Assembly: GCA_944470555.2 (NCBI GenBank)
Contig: OX104134.1
Location: forward strand, 102,232,701-102,296,700
Origin: Heterobilharzia americana
Lineage: Eukaryota; Platyhelminthes; Trematoda; Strigeidida; Schistosomatidae
Reading direction: 5' to 3'
Length of the DNA stretch: 64,000 nt
Both the position numbers and the translations under genes were made by a program. Below the pieces are notes generated by a model. It ran no database searches, was not told where the DNA came from, and saw nothing but the letters and a program-made list of their open reading frames with translations. Numbering within the stretch: the first letter of the stretch is position 1; each line of letters opens with the position of its first letter. Below are positions 59,301 through 63,566 of the stretch, in pieces.

Positions 59301-61781
59301 GGGAACAAAATGTTTGTTAGATGTTGCGTTATGCTATTTTTTTGTAGTAATGTGTTGTTTTTAAGCTTTTAGATTTAGGCATCACAAACGTAAAGCAAAC
59401 TGATGAGCATTTCACGACCTTTATTATCTTTGTCTATCTGAACAGTTTGACCATAAATAGAGTTGGTTATTAATCACCGTTTCCATTAAATCTTTGGAAA
59501 TGACAAGTTTTATATGAAATTCCTCCTTGTTCACATCGTCAAACCTAATAAATTGGTTACTTTGCACTTATTACATTCGGATGGGGAAGACTTGATTATT
59601 CATTGAGTTTTTATGTCAATTGTTTCATCATATTTGAGACTATTCAGCAGGCTTTTCTTATCTTCTAATGTGTTGATATTCTTTAGTAGGCTTGAGTTCA
59701 GTACAAATCTCTTAAAACACGAAAGTGATATCCTCTAGGCGTTCGAGTCAATTTCAGTGGGAACACTTACACTCGTCTGGAGGCAACTACATAAAACTGA
59801 TAAATCTTAATTCGAAAAAAATTGCACATGGTTAAATTCCACTGCTAATCACACCGAAAAAAACAATGTCAACTTAAATAACCTTTGAATTAATTAGAAT
59901 TTGGAAGTGTTCGGGATTTGTTGTTTTTGATCAGAAACTTTACGTATGATCCTCAACAAAGCTGGGATTTGGGTGACATTTAAACCTACAAACTCACTCA
60001 GAGATAAGCTTTGTCGGCTAAAGGATCCGATAGAACCAATTAAGCAAACTAATCTAATCTATCAAATTCCATGTAATGACTACGAGGTCAGGTACATAGG
60101 TCAAACTAGTCAGTCGAGGTCAGTTAGAATAAATATAAAATGATAGACCATAATAAGATCAGTAATCTAGAAAAGAAACTCGGCTGTTGCAATTCATGCA
60201 TTAATACACAACCACATAATAAAGTGGGATAAAACCACTGCACTTAAGTCCAATATAACTAGGTGGAGAGAGAGAGAGAGAGAGAGAGATTGATTACTCA
60301 ATGTTTGTTCATCGAATCAACACGCAGCACATGTAATAGAAATGATGCAGCACCTATACCAGAGATATGGAAAATTTTGCTACTAGTAAAAACAAATTAT
60401 ATGAGGTGACATAACTATAAAAATCAAATGTCAAAAGTAGTGTGATTACATTGATATGATTGTGAGCAATGATAATTTATGCTCATGTAAATAATACTGT
60501 ATTACTGTGTGTTATAAATCAAATAAACAAATCTAATATGGAATTAAATTCTACCATCGGGGACAAGTTTTGCACCTACATTAATGTTTTTGATCAAACT
60601 GTTTAAAACGGTTTAATGATACTTGCAATTTCTCGTTGCTATACTAGGATGAAATGCTCGACCTGAGTTGGTAGATGGGTTCTTTTGCTTATGCCTTGAT
60701 ACTGACCAGATATTCATTAAAACCGTATTTTATAATAGGAATCGTTATTTTTATAGTGTGAAATAATTTTCATTTATCAGTAATTCGACTCAAAGATATG
60801 CGAGATAGGATGCATTAGATATTCAACACTGTTTCATTGGGTAATGTTCAATAGTTTTTAGTACTAAATCAATTATCAGAGGACTAATTATCATCCTCAT
60901 GATGTGATTCGATTCTGTGCAACCGAGGTTTTCTTCTTTGTAACAGCCACCTTCTTGTCTTGTAGAGTTGTTGTGCTGCACTAAGTTAGATACGCTATGT
61001 CACTTGTGGAATATGAAGCCATCGTCAAAAAACTGAATGTAACATCATAAAAAGTTGTTACATTCCCTAGAAATATTACAATATTGTCAAAAATTTCTAT
61101 CTGGTGATAAAAAGCAGTAAGCTTATAATTTTTGATAAACTTCACTACTTATCTCCCAGTGCTAAAATATATTTGTGATTTGGTTTTTTTTGTGATCTTA
61201 ATGAAACTGTTCAGCTTGATTAACTTGTGTGTATATGGAACTCACTATGGGTGCATTTCAATAGTTATTTGTATCGTTCGCTGATGATGAGCTTAGTTTT
61301 CTACACTGGGTGAAAGTTATTTGTCAGTACAACCATATATAAGTACTATGTACCGATAGATATGAAGATGTTCTACTTCGCACAGACTTATTTCCTTTTT
61401 TTTGCATTTTTTTTCTATGGAACACTTAAGTGAAAGTTTTGTAATGTTTGTTCTAAAACTGTATCTTTTAGCCTTGTTCACTTGTTCGTTGTTTGCAAAG
61501 TTTGTTTAAAATCACCCAGTCAGATGATAAAGATTATATTGCCAGTGTGGATTGTGTATCTGGTTCAAATACTCTTCATGATTCACCACGAGTTTTCGCT
61601 TTGCATTTACTGCATGGCTTGTTTATGGATGCTCAACTACGCGTTCATGAGCATCCTGTTCCTTCAGAAAATGGTTATTCACCTAGCAATAACTGGACAA
61701 TTGAAGCTCTTCAGTTGGCGGTTATTCCGGGTTTTAGTTCAAAGAAGTGGAATGTTTGGAATGCTGCTCTACAGCTGCACA
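21793..61781 (+). CDS. THADA: THADA/Trm732-like gene (DUF2428), partial gene model
   Basis: Multi-exon gene on the plus strand. THADA in animals and Trm732 in yeast are large alpha-helical repeat proteins that bind the 2'-O-ribose methyltransferase FTSJ1/Trm7 and direct it to position 32 of tRNA anticodon loops; THADA is also linked to calcium handling and thermogenesis. The identified exons, listed separately, give about 1,090 codons against 1,953 residues in human THADA. They follow the human order: N-terminal helices, a central block, then the conserved DUF2428 region with [20 protein letters not shown] and [11 protein letters not shown], then [17 protein letters not shown]. Missing are the start, an exon before 28425, one or more near 48240-49796 and 49929-50064, and the C-terminal third beyond the right edge. 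Introns range from 37 nt to 14.6 kb and carry most of the transposons. Confidence 0.88.
22000..22077 (+). CDS. THADA: THADA-like exon EFRSSL...FLLGL
   Basis: The strong acceptor TTTTTCCTATAG ends at 21999 and the donor GTATGT starts at 22078. The 26 codons [20 protein letters not shown] plus TFLLGL are the only open frame. It ends in phase 0, matching the next exon across a 37-nt intron. Confidence 0.7.
22078..22114 (+). other. 37-nt intron in the THADA-like gene
   Basis: It begins GTATGTTTATTAATC and ends GAGTTATTAG. Splicing keeps phase 0 and joins FLLGL to [11 protein letters not shown]. Without it the frame runs on for about 100 nt and then stops at TGA. Confidence 0.65.
22115..22220 (+). 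CDS. THADA: THADA-like exon [11 protein letters not shown]...SLILN
   Basis: 35 codons plus one base, ending AAC G before GTGAGC. It reads [18 protein letters not shown] and then [17 protein letters not shown]. Phase 1 at the donor fits the GA start of the next exon. Confidence 0.7.
22345..22559 (+). CDS. THADA: THADA-like exon IVVDQLKLI...VFKE
   Basis: The acceptor is AATATTTAG at 22344 and the donor GTAAGT at 22560. 71 codons include [20 protein letters not shown] and [19 protein letters not shown], corresponding to the human region of helices ending VGRLLEYVYTHWE. Phase 1 in, phase 0 out. Confidence 0.8.
22560..23890 (+). other. THADA-like intron, 1.3 kb
   Basis: No recognisable exon or element. 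The open frame at 22751-22975 has an acceptor-like CTGCAG at 22888 but no family match and would break the phase-0 join of the flanking exons. Confidence 0.6.
23891..24181 (+). CDS. THADA: THADA-like exon NFDASIM...CLGTAK
   Basis: The acceptor TTTATCTAG ends at 23890 and the donor GTAAGT starts at 24182; 97 codons, phase 0 at both ends. [20 protein letters not shown] and [10 protein letters not shown] parallel human YTHWEHPLDALRHQTKIMFK at the same place in the protein. The end, [18 protein letters not shown], corresponds to the human helix KGKYTCLGCLVECIG. Confidence 0.85.
24815..24885 (-). repeat. Hammerhead SINE fragment, minus strand
   Basis: Reverse complement of ACCACTGAGTCGACATCCAA and the following ATGATCCATATTTCTTAC matches the 5' part of the SINE copy at 33586-33740. 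It lies head to head with the plus-strand copy at 24935. Confidence 0.55.
24935..25145 (+). repeat. Hammerhead SINE, plus strand
   Basis: tRNA-like head: CCAGTGGGTCAATGGTAACG (A-box region) and TTTCGATCCCCG (B-box region), then the hammerhead at 25064-25107 and a tail CTCCCAAGTTCCGAGTAG. Same family as 33586-33850 (minus) and 3430-3620 (minus). Confidence 0.75.
25064..25107 (+). ncRNA. SINE hammerhead ribozyme fold, nearly complete
   Basis: Stem I CACTG (25064-25068) pairs with CAGTG (25103-25107). The core is CTGAGAA (25069-25075); consensus CUGANGA would need G at 25074. Stem II GTCCCA/TGGCAC (25076-25090) has one mismatch. GAA is at 25091-25093, stem III ACAG/CTGT at 25094-25101, and the cleavage base is U25102. 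One core substitution and one stem mismatch make cleavage unlikely for this copy, but the fold is plain. Confidence 0.75.
25300..25980 (-). mobile_element. Penelope-like element fragment
   Basis: Minus strand, two frames. 25598-25308 contains [18 protein letters not shown], the RT catalytic region. 25946-25704 contains [19 protein letters not shown] and then [27 protein letters not shown], the C-terminal endonuclease-linked part of this family (with GIY-YIG endonuclease). The blocks appear in swapped order relative to a complete element, which suggests a tandem or terminal-repeat arrangement. Inactive. Confidence 0.75.
26880..27500 (+). mobile_element. RTE-like endonuclease fragment
   Basis: In broken plus frames, [35 protein letters not shown] and [11 protein letters not shown] read like the start of an APE endonuclease of the RTE-like family at 160-2130 (usual wording NVRSL, VCCVSETRI, SRLCAVRL). 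A minus-strand ORF covering it has no domain. No 5' or 3' end fixed. Confidence 0.65.
28024..28180 (+). repeat. tRNA-derived SINE (family T), plus strand
   Basis: A-box region GTGACTCATTGGTTTAGCTGG, a B-box-like CACGATTTCCAGCCCCG, the linker CCACCTATCGAGGTTTGGGC, then ATCATACAATAGGTGTGAAT and CACGAACGTGCACTAAGTTG. It shares order and spacing with 35862 and 52901. Confidence 0.75.
28425..28571 (+). CDS. THADA: THADA-like exon [11 protein letters not shown]...KLFQ
   Basis: The pyrimidine-rich tract and acceptor GAATAG end at 28423, leaving one base (T28424) before the open frame; an alternative acceptor at 28436 starts in phase 0 (ENGAEND). [20 protein letters not shown] matches human ETWVSPLLFILCEGNLDQKS. 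The donor GTACCA starts at 28572, phase 0. The acceptor choice depends on whether an unseen exon precedes it. Confidence 0.8.
28572..30271 (+). other. THADA-like intron, 1.7 kb
   Basis: AT-rich, no recognisable frame or element. A weak echo of the family T SINE is around 28700-28790. Confidence 0.6.
30272..30555 (+). CDS. THADA: THADA-like exon GANWDSF...LPSSLKQL, with one-base frameshift
   Basis: The acceptor TTGTTTTACAG ends at 30271 and the donor GTAAGT starts at 30556. The first part, [20 protein letters not shown] and SQKTVNN, is open only until TGA at 30353-30355. The second part, [20 protein letters not shown] to LPSSLKQL, is open in another frame. The exon is 284 nt; one more base would make 285 and phase 0 at both ends, as both neighbouring exons require. 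The break is at ATTTG near 30350. A sequencing or assembly deletion in the T run, or a real disabling mutation, are both possible. Confidence 0.8.
30556..31370 (+). other. THADA-like intron, 0.8 kb
   Basis: No recognisable exon or element. Confidence 0.65.
31371..31869 (+). CDS. THADA: THADA-like exon [17 protein letters not shown]...MVLYL
   Basis: The longest exon: 166 codons plus one base, acceptor TGTGTTTCAG and donor GTAAGT (31870). [40 protein letters not shown] and [20 protein letters not shown] parallel the human stretch with HQHCQVRIDTLGLL, MEEMQWIQFFITYNLNS and VRQQICSLLKKLFCRI in order. The last third ([12 protein letters not shown] onward) is acidic, serine-rich and probably unstructured. 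Confidence 0.92.
31870..32700 (+). other. Start of the 14.6-kb THADA-like intron
   Basis: No recognisable gene or element. The intron runs to 46434; its transposons and gaps are listed separately. The flanking exons join exactly (TTG G + AT), so no exon is needed inside. Confidence 0.6.
32700..32830 (-). repeat. Hammerhead SINE, distal part split off by the mini-RTE
   Basis: The minus strand carries ATGATGAATTCCAACCTGA and AAGTGGTAAGTTCCCACAAAC, paralleling the region beside the SINE at 3590-3660. With 33586-33850 it formed one element before the insertion at 32845-33555. Confidence 0.55.
32831..32844 (+). repeat. Target-site duplication, left
   Basis: AGTTACATCAATTA, identical to 33556-33569. 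Confidence 0.9.
32845..33555 (-). mobile_element. 711-bp internally deleted RTE-like element
   Basis: Minus strand. The 5' end (33555 downwards) is AACCTCGCCTGGTTAAC..., shared with 13708. After about 120 bp it jumps to the C-terminal end of [58 protein letters not shown] and [20 protein letters not shown]. It ends in an (ATT/AAT)-rich tail at 32845-32868. A perfect 14-bp duplication flanks it. It is thus a complete insertion of an element lacking endonuclease and RT core, so it must have been mobilised by another copy's proteins. Confidence 0.88.
33556..33569 (+). repeat. Target-site duplication, right
   Basis: AGTTACATCAATTA, identical to 32831-32844. Confidence 0.9.
33586..33850 (-). repeat. 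Hammerhead SINE, minus strand, 3' half of ribozyme missing
   Basis: The minus strand reads CCAGTGGTTTAGTGGTAACG (A-box region), TGCGTTCGATCCCTGGC (B-box region), then GCACTG, core CCGAGGA (one change, U to C) and GTCCCATAATG. The expected GGACGAAAC and the return strand of stem I are absent, so this copy cannot fold as a ribozyme. Confidence 0.75.
33851..34829. other. Intron interior, nothing recognised
   Basis: The plus ORF at 33843-34151 has no domain and overlaps the SINE edge. No element boundary seen. Confidence 0.45.
34830..34975 (-). repeat. tRNA-derived SINE (family T), minus strand
   Basis: The reverse complement gives GTGGCTCACTGGTTTAAGCAG, GAGTTCCAACCCCGCTCCAC and CTACTGAGGTTTGGGCAGTC, then the family's body with TGTGACTCATTGCCTACTAC. 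Confidence 0.75.
34976..35861. other. Intron interior, nothing recognised
   Basis: The 92-codon plus ORF at 35047-35325 begins after a pyrimidine tract ending CCCAG (35040) and ends before a GT, but it has no THADA counterpart, would have to break the in-phase join of its neighbours, and shows no domain. Confidence 0.45.
35862..36030 (+). repeat. tRNA-derived SINE (family T), plus strand
   Basis: The best-preserved copy: ATGGCTCATTGGTCTAGGCA (A box), GGGTCACGCGTTTGAACCC (B box GTTTGAACC), CCCACCTGACTAGGTTTAGG, then GATAGGTATGGCTTATTGCT and CACGAACTTGCGCAAATTTG. Confidence 0.8.
36420..36700 (-). mobile_element. C-terminal pol fragment of an RTE-like element
   Basis: The minus frame has [17 protein letters not shown] and [20 protein letters not shown], the conserved end block seen also at 1640-1760 (GWKRTGGQCMTW). 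Only this 3' end is present. Confidence 0.7.
36895..38990 (-). mobile_element. RTE-like element, copy A (5'-truncated)
   Basis: Minus strand, with the 3' end at about 36895 (AGGAACCCAAAGGACAAATA and an AACAACAA tail) and a start near 38985 inside the linker ([18 protein letters not shown]). RT boxes are [20 protein letters not shown] (about 38400-38460), [14 protein letters not shown] (about 38000-38040), FTDDLCLMS for the catalytic box (37710-37740) and [20 protein letters not shown] (37348-37290). Several frameshifts make it inactive. 37027-38950 is an inverted repeat of copy B. Confidence 0.85.
37027..38950 (-). repeat. 1.92-kb inverted repeat, arm A
   Basis: Reverse complement of 42230-44154. 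Paired coordinates sum to 81180 from 42230 to about 43380 and to 81181 beyond, so a single one-base indel separates the arms: a run of four C at about 37773 against five in the partner. Every stretch compared otherwise matched base for base, including shared frameshifts and stops. Confidence 0.9.
38991..39744. other. Spacer between inverted arms, no gene
   Basis: No recognisable frame. The spacer as a whole (38951-42229) holds this stretch, CR1-like copy 2 and the 5' part of RTE copy B. Confidence 0.5.
39745..41400 (+). mobile_element. CR1-like retrotransposon, copy 2 (endonuclease part)
   Basis: Plus strand. [40 protein letters not shown] and [18 protein letters not shown] (39992-40210) are the first endonuclease blocks (LQKTW for LQETW). 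[20 protein letters not shown] follows in the next frame. 40260-41200 carries the linker in broken frames, with [16 protein letters not shown] residues near 41180 at the RT start. It is truncated there by RTE copy B. It is closer to intact than copy 1. Confidence 0.78.
41406..44154 (+). mobile_element. RTE-like element, copy B (endonuclease to RT C-terminus)
   Basis: Plus strand. The endonuclease part gives [20 protein letters not shown] and [20 protein letters not shown] (41480-41620), the metal-binding [13 protein letters not shown] (41658-41695), and [32 protein letters not shown] (41770-41885). RT boxes are as in copy [21 protein letters not shown] (42717-42776), [14 protein letters not shown] (about 43138-43180), FTDDLCLMS (43443-43469) and [20 protein letters not shown] (43836-43895). 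The catalytic box FADD reads FTDD. Frameshifts throughout. The 3' end is missing: homology stops at about 44154. Confidence 0.87.
42230..44154 (+). repeat. 1.92-kb inverted repeat, arm B
   Basis: Partner of 37027-38950. At both edges the RTE homology continues for some tens of bases at visibly lower identity (for example CCGTGTTAGGAAGCAACAAG in B against CCGTATTAGGAAGGAAGAAG in A), then ends. Confidence 0.9.
44155..44470. other. Junction DNA after RTE copy B
   Basis: The first ~40 bases may be diverged RTE; the rest has no recognisable content. Confidence 0.45.
44470..45440 (+). mobile_element. RTE-like endonuclease fragments with intervening ORF
   Basis: 44570-44640 reads [20 protein letters not shown], the APTDCS block of the endonuclease. 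45262-45430 reads [40 protein letters not shown] and VQTAIMI, the endonuclease-RT linker. The ~550 bp between (44700-45250) do not match the family. On its minus strand 44980-44633 is an open 115-codon frame ([20 protein letters not shown] ... ) with no domain I recognise; it may be a shadow or an old insertion. Confidence 0.6.
45441..46434. other. End of the large intron
   Basis: The minus ORF at 45967-45569 (132 codons) is basic and low in complexity, with no domain seen. A diverged ~90-nt block at 46240-46330 has a partner at 46611-46700 (TTTCGTATTTGTT and CAGCAAGGTGT shared). No gene supported. Confidence 0.4.
46435..46553 (+). CDS. THADA: THADA-like exon [10 protein letters not shown]...FLYLSPD
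   Basis: The acceptor ACTGAATCTAG ends at 46434 and the donor GTAAGT starts at 46554. After the split codon (G + AT) it reads [20 protein letters not shown] and [20 protein letters not shown]. Phase 1 in agrees with the exon ending at 31869; phase 0 out. Confidence 0.85.
46554..48069 (+). other. THADA-like intron, 1.5 kb, with TA microsatellite
   Basis: Contains the (TA)n run at 47281. Otherwise no element is recognised apart from the weak block at 46611. Confidence 0.65.
47281..47333. repeat. (TA)n microsatellite, about 26 units
   Basis: Uninterrupted TA dinucleotides inside an intron; likely length-variable. Confidence 0.98.
48070..48239 (+). CDS. THADA: THADA-like exon [13 protein letters not shown]...ILAFCCI
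   Basis: The acceptor CATATTTCAG ends at 48069; the likely donor is GTAATC at 48240, phase 2. [20 protein letters not shown] and [20 protein letters not shown], then [12 protein letters not shown], parallel human NFMSSICNSLFEALFPGSS and the ALTILGSIAE helix. Phase 0 in agrees with the exon ending 46553. Confidence 0.8.
48240..49796 (+). other. THADA-like intron(s), 1.6 kb; an exon is probably hidden here
   Basis: The flanking exons do not match in phase (2 against 0) and human THADA has about 20 more residues at this place, so a small exon of length 3n+1 is expected. The candidate after TTTTCATTGCAG at 49076 fails because the required frame stops at once. A dispersed repeat lies at 48760-49040. 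Confidence 0.5.
48760..49040 (+). repeat. Dispersed repeat R, copy 1 (partial)
   Basis: Starts with a GACAGACGGACAGACGAAAT run, then CAATGTAGAACCCCGCACAT, ..., GACGTCAAAGAGTGGATAC, ..., TTCACCAAGAATTCTCAACC. It matches the first ~280 bp of the copies at 63013 and 63567 in order. Confidence 0.8.
49797..49928 (+). CDS. THADA: THADA-like exon [12 protein letters not shown]...IKSIS, tentative
   Basis: The strong acceptor CTATTTTCAG ends at 49796; only one frame is open. [17 protein letters not shown] parallels human RFQTLMECFTSTFEDVK. The donor could be GTAACT at 49929 (phase 0) or GTTGTG at 49879 (phase 1); neither fits the phase-2 start at 50065, so another exon or a sequence error lies between. 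Confidence 0.6.
50065..50237 (+). CDS. THADA: THADA-like exon [20 protein letters not shown]...FQSGL
   Basis: The acceptor TTCTCTCCGCAG ends at 50064 and the donor GTAGGC starts at 50238. 57 codons with one split base at each end: [57 protein letters not shown]. The end parallels human SLLQAAAAFPLYGRV. Phase 1 out matches the next exon. Confidence 0.78.
50238..53251 (+). other. THADA-like intron, 3.0 kb
   Basis: Holds the SINE at 52901-53080. The ORF at 52103-52324 has no domain. Nothing else recognised. Confidence 0.6.
52901..53080 (+). repeat. tRNA-derived SINE (family T), plus strand
   Basis: GGAGCTATGGTTCAGTAATC (A-box region), GGGTTTGAACCCCGCTCCAT (B box GTTTGAACC), CTACCTAGGTCTGGACAGCC, then CATACAATAAGTATGACTCA and CACCTACTGCGCGATCGTTG. 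Confidence 0.78.
53252..53330 (+). CDS. THADA: THADA-like exon [15 protein letters not shown]...QSTV
   Basis: The acceptor TGTTTCTTAG ends at 53251 and the donor GTGAGA starts at 53331. With the incoming G it encodes [20 protein letters not shown] and RNQSTV, plus the first two bases of the next codon. Phase 1 in and 2 out agree with both neighbours, which supports the model strongly. Confidence 0.85.
53712..53874 (+). CDS. THADA: THADA-like exon GTVDQLPES...[10 protein letters not shown] (start of DUF2428)
   Basis: The acceptor CATTTTACAG ends at 53711 and the donor GTAAGT starts at 53875. AG + T makes serine, then [20 protein letters not shown] and an acidic spacer, then [17 protein letters not shown], which parallels human AQMVLVCCWRSMKEV at the entry to DUF2428. 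Confidence 0.88.
54850..55450 (+). mobile_element. Penelope-like element, N-terminal fragment
   Basis: In broken plus frames: [20 protein letters not shown], then [17 protein letters not shown] (55120-55238), the characteristic N-terminal RT region of Penelope-like elements (usual wording ILPADKGRATVVMDKDDY). Preceding residues around [18 protein letters not shown] and [20 protein letters not shown] agree. Stop codons follow. Confidence 0.75.
55547..55570. repeat. 8-bp inverted repeat with 8-nt loop
   Basis: TTTGGGTT and AACCCAAA separated by GTCTTGTG, just after an (ATT)n run; likely the edge of a retrotransposon scrap. Confidence 0.6.
55571..55680 (+). mobile_element. CR1-like 3' scrap
   Basis: CAACAGTTGAAAGCTTTAAA parallels CAACTGTTGAAAGCTTCAAG at 21039-21058, the STVESFKK block near the end of CR1-like pol. 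Confidence 0.45.
55826..55963 (+). CDS. THADA: THADA-like exon FCSSIIASW...HQLLQCRHK (DUF2428)
   Basis: Acceptor TCTTTCGAAATAAG ends at 55825; the alternative acceptor at 55842 breaks phase. The donor GTAGGC starts at 55964. 46 codons: [46 protein letters not shown]. The last part matches human LLTVEQVKEIGDYFKQHLLQ and SRHRG. Phase 0 at both ends. Confidence 0.88.
55964..57090 (+). other. THADA-like intron, 1.1 kb
   Basis: AT-rich, with no recognisable element. Confidence 0.65.
57091..57396 (+). CDS. THADA: THADA-like exon [14 protein letters not shown]...CNGLEDP (DUF2428)
   Basis: The acceptor TTTTTCTAAAG ends at 57090 and the donor GTGAGT starts at 57397; 102 codons, phase 0 at both ends. 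[14 protein letters not shown] matches human [32 protein letters not shown] and [20 protein letters not shown] match the DUF2428 hallmark ATRRSAGIPFYIQALL. An acidic loop of about 30 residues ([19 protein letters not shown]) lies between. Confidence 0.93.
57640..58550 (-). mobile_element. RTE-like endonuclease fragment, minus strand
   Basis: Minus strand, broken frames: [20 protein letters not shown] and [18 protein letters not shown] (58525-58385) are the catalytic DFNAQVG block and the following helix of the endonuclease. Then [40 protein letters not shown] (about 58215-58100) is the linker seen at 45262 in another copy. Confidence 0.8.
58554..58577. repeat. Perfect 11-bp palindrome at a SINE end
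   Basis: CCTGCTGCACG and CGTGCAGCAGG around a 2-nt centre AA. Other family T copies have only the inner CACGAACGTGCA. Confidence 0.85.
58566..58712 (-). repeat. tRNA-derived SINE (family T), minus strand
   Basis: The reverse complement gives GTGGTTCAGTGGTTTAGGGA, GGGTCACAGGTTGGAGCCCC, GCTTCACCTACCGACGTTTG and then the hairpin end CACGTTCG. Confidence 0.75.
59940..60310 (+). mobile_element. Penelope-like element, C-terminal fragment with GIY-YIG-like start
   Basis: [40 protein letters not shown] and [10 protein letters not shown] (59982-60135) match the same block at 25946 (minus) and add the IYQIPC ... YIGQT signature of the linked GIY-YIG endonuclease. In a shifted frame it continues [19 protein letters not shown] (60186-60242) and ALKSNITRW before a GA repeat. 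Confidence 0.8.
60266..60289. repeat. (GA)n microsatellite inside the Penelope-like frame
   Basis: Twelve GA units, reading RERERE in the element's frame where the family has a short RE-rich motif, so it probably grew from coding sequence. Confidence 0.85.
61472..61781 (+). CDS. THADA: THADA-like exon [14 protein letters not shown]...NAALQLHS
   Basis: The acceptor GTATCTTTTAG ends at 61471 and the donor GTAAGT starts at 61782. 103 codons plus one base. [13 protein letters not shown] matches human [31 protein letters not shown] matches [40 protein letters not shown] matches AKAAILGFTSPVWAVRNSST. It is the last exon found; the protein continues in human for about 550 residues, so more exons lie to the right. 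Confidence 0.94.
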
Positions 61782-63012
61782 GTAAGTAATATAGTTAAAA
61801 ATTTATATCATAATGGGATCTTAGACTGAAGTCGAGTTTTGGTCAACTTCGCTGGCTATCCTGTGAATCAGAAATATGCATATTTTCTCTTTCTTTTATT
61901 CTGTTTCTCACATTCTTCTCTTCCGCAACTTAAAAAAACTGGAACAAACATTGGATTTAAATAATGCCTATTTATTTTAGTATTTCAGCGTTTCTCGTCA
62001 GCTGTGTACAACCTATACTGTTTATAAGACCAGTTAACAATAAAAGTAACATTTCAGGTCTCATGGCTCAGCTGGTAGAGCACCGAGTCGGTAATCTGGA
62101 GGTAACCGATTCAAATCTTGTTGCCACCCAGTTTTCCGTTCCACCGTCATTCATCACCCCTTATCAGTACCCTTGGTCTACCGAACCATAGCTATCTCAT
62201 ATAGTCCCATCAACAATATTTTAGTTCATAGAATAAACATGAGTTATTTAGTAACGAAAATCAGAACAAGACAATAGAGAACTAAAGTGGGCATGCGTTA
62301 CGAAATTACAAATCTAAATCTTATTGGAACGAAAGTTCACGGGAAAATTTGATGTATCTAGCCAAATATATATCACGAAACTGAGAATGTAAAGACAATG
62401 TTTAATTCGATGAGTAGATGAGTTAGTAATAATCAGAAATCGAAATGTAATGAAATATAAGGAGTAGAACTCATTAGAATAGAACTGAGTTTTAGAATTA
62501 ATTAAAAATCTAATGAGACGGTGATCATGATGTAATCGAATAGGTGAAGAGAGGGTTTAAGGTTTACGACAGATTCGTTTTGAACACATTAGTCTGTTTT
62601 GAGAAATTCGACTGCAACGACTTTTGTTTAAGAAAGAGGATATGCATATATTCATCTACAATAACCTCGAAAAATCATGTCCTGCACTATTAAAGCCACC
62701 TGCTACTTTCAAGTATAGGTTCTTCGCGACATGTTCATATTGTATGAGCCCTTCCATCCATTATCCCAATGTAACTGCCGTGCAGATACACATAAATTGA
62801 GGTAAATACATAAGGTGTACCTACTGATTTTTTAAATTGCAACAGACAGCGAGACGTTCAAAAAAGGGGGACTAGCTTTTTGCCAGATATTTCCTGATCA
62901 CTGTACTGGTTGATCTTTTGCTTATTCATCACTTTCACAATATCAGAACTTTCGAACTTGAGGTTAACAGAGACTAGCTTCACACTGACTATCATTCTCT
63001 TAAGTTTGTTGC
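61782..63012 (+). other. THADA-like intron start
   Basis: A tRNA-like sequence is at 62057; otherwise nothing recognised. No frame follows the expected human continuation. Confidence 0.55.
62057..62130 (+). repeat. tRNA-like sequence (pseudo-tRNA or another SINE head)
   Basis: GGCTCAGCTGGTAGAGCA gives a perfect D arm (GCTC/GAGC) and A box; GATTCAAATCT gives a B box. The anticodon stem CCGAG/TCTGG and the acceptor stem do not pair well, so it is not a functional tRNA. It differs from family T. Confidence 0.65.
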
Positions 63013-63440
63013 TGACTAACTGACAAAATCAATGTAGAATCTTGCACACAAGTGCAACGGCTCAAGTTGCCACACTTCGCAGAAGTACACAAAGAACAAA
63101 TGGAAAGATAAGGAGTGATATCGAAGTAAATAAAGTAGTGTGAGAGAACAAACTGAGGGTAAAGGTTGGTATGAGTATTCACGCTTTAGAAGATGTCAAG
63201 GATTGAATACGTCTGCGCGATTGTGAGCGATTTTCAACCATTTCACCAAGAGTCCTCAACCACTGATTCCTATTATCTCAGGGACCCTAGCGAGGCAGTT
63301 TATATCACCCTACATGAATCTATCCAACAGTCAGGGATTTCATGAACTGGTGCCAGGTATTGGCCTGGCCACGCTGAACCCTTTTCCATCCTAATCCTAC
63401 TTCCCCTAGCATGGCACGTCGAGGTAGCATTCTCTTCCAT
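63013..63440 (+). repeat. Dispersed repeat R, copy 2
   Basis: CAAAATCAATGTAGAATCTT, GATGTCAAGGATTGAATACG, TTCACCAAGAGTCCTCAACC, TGAACTGGTGCCAGGTATTG and GAACCCTTTTCCATCCTAAT in order. It continues past the point where copy 1 ends. Confidence 0.85.
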
Positions 63441-63566
63441 CATATTTTTAGTGAGACGTTTTGCGCATTCATTTTTGTTGAGATACTTCTAGAGCTGAAA
63501 TAATTCATCCTGCAGGTTACCAGAACATATTTTTCGCCCATTGTGAAGCAGTAATGTACCCATTTA

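Larger units (their letters stand above)
57397..61471 (+). other. THADA-like intron, 4.1 kb, with transposons
   Basis: The flanking exons are both phase 0 and adjacent in human THADA. The frame after GCCGTCAG at 58808 ([13 protein letters not shown] ...) is open for about 55 codons but has no counterpart. Confidence 0.65.

Noticed and set aside
62057..62130. Functional tRNA gene
   Set aside because: The D arm pairs well but anticodon and acceptor stems do not; it is called tRNA-like only.
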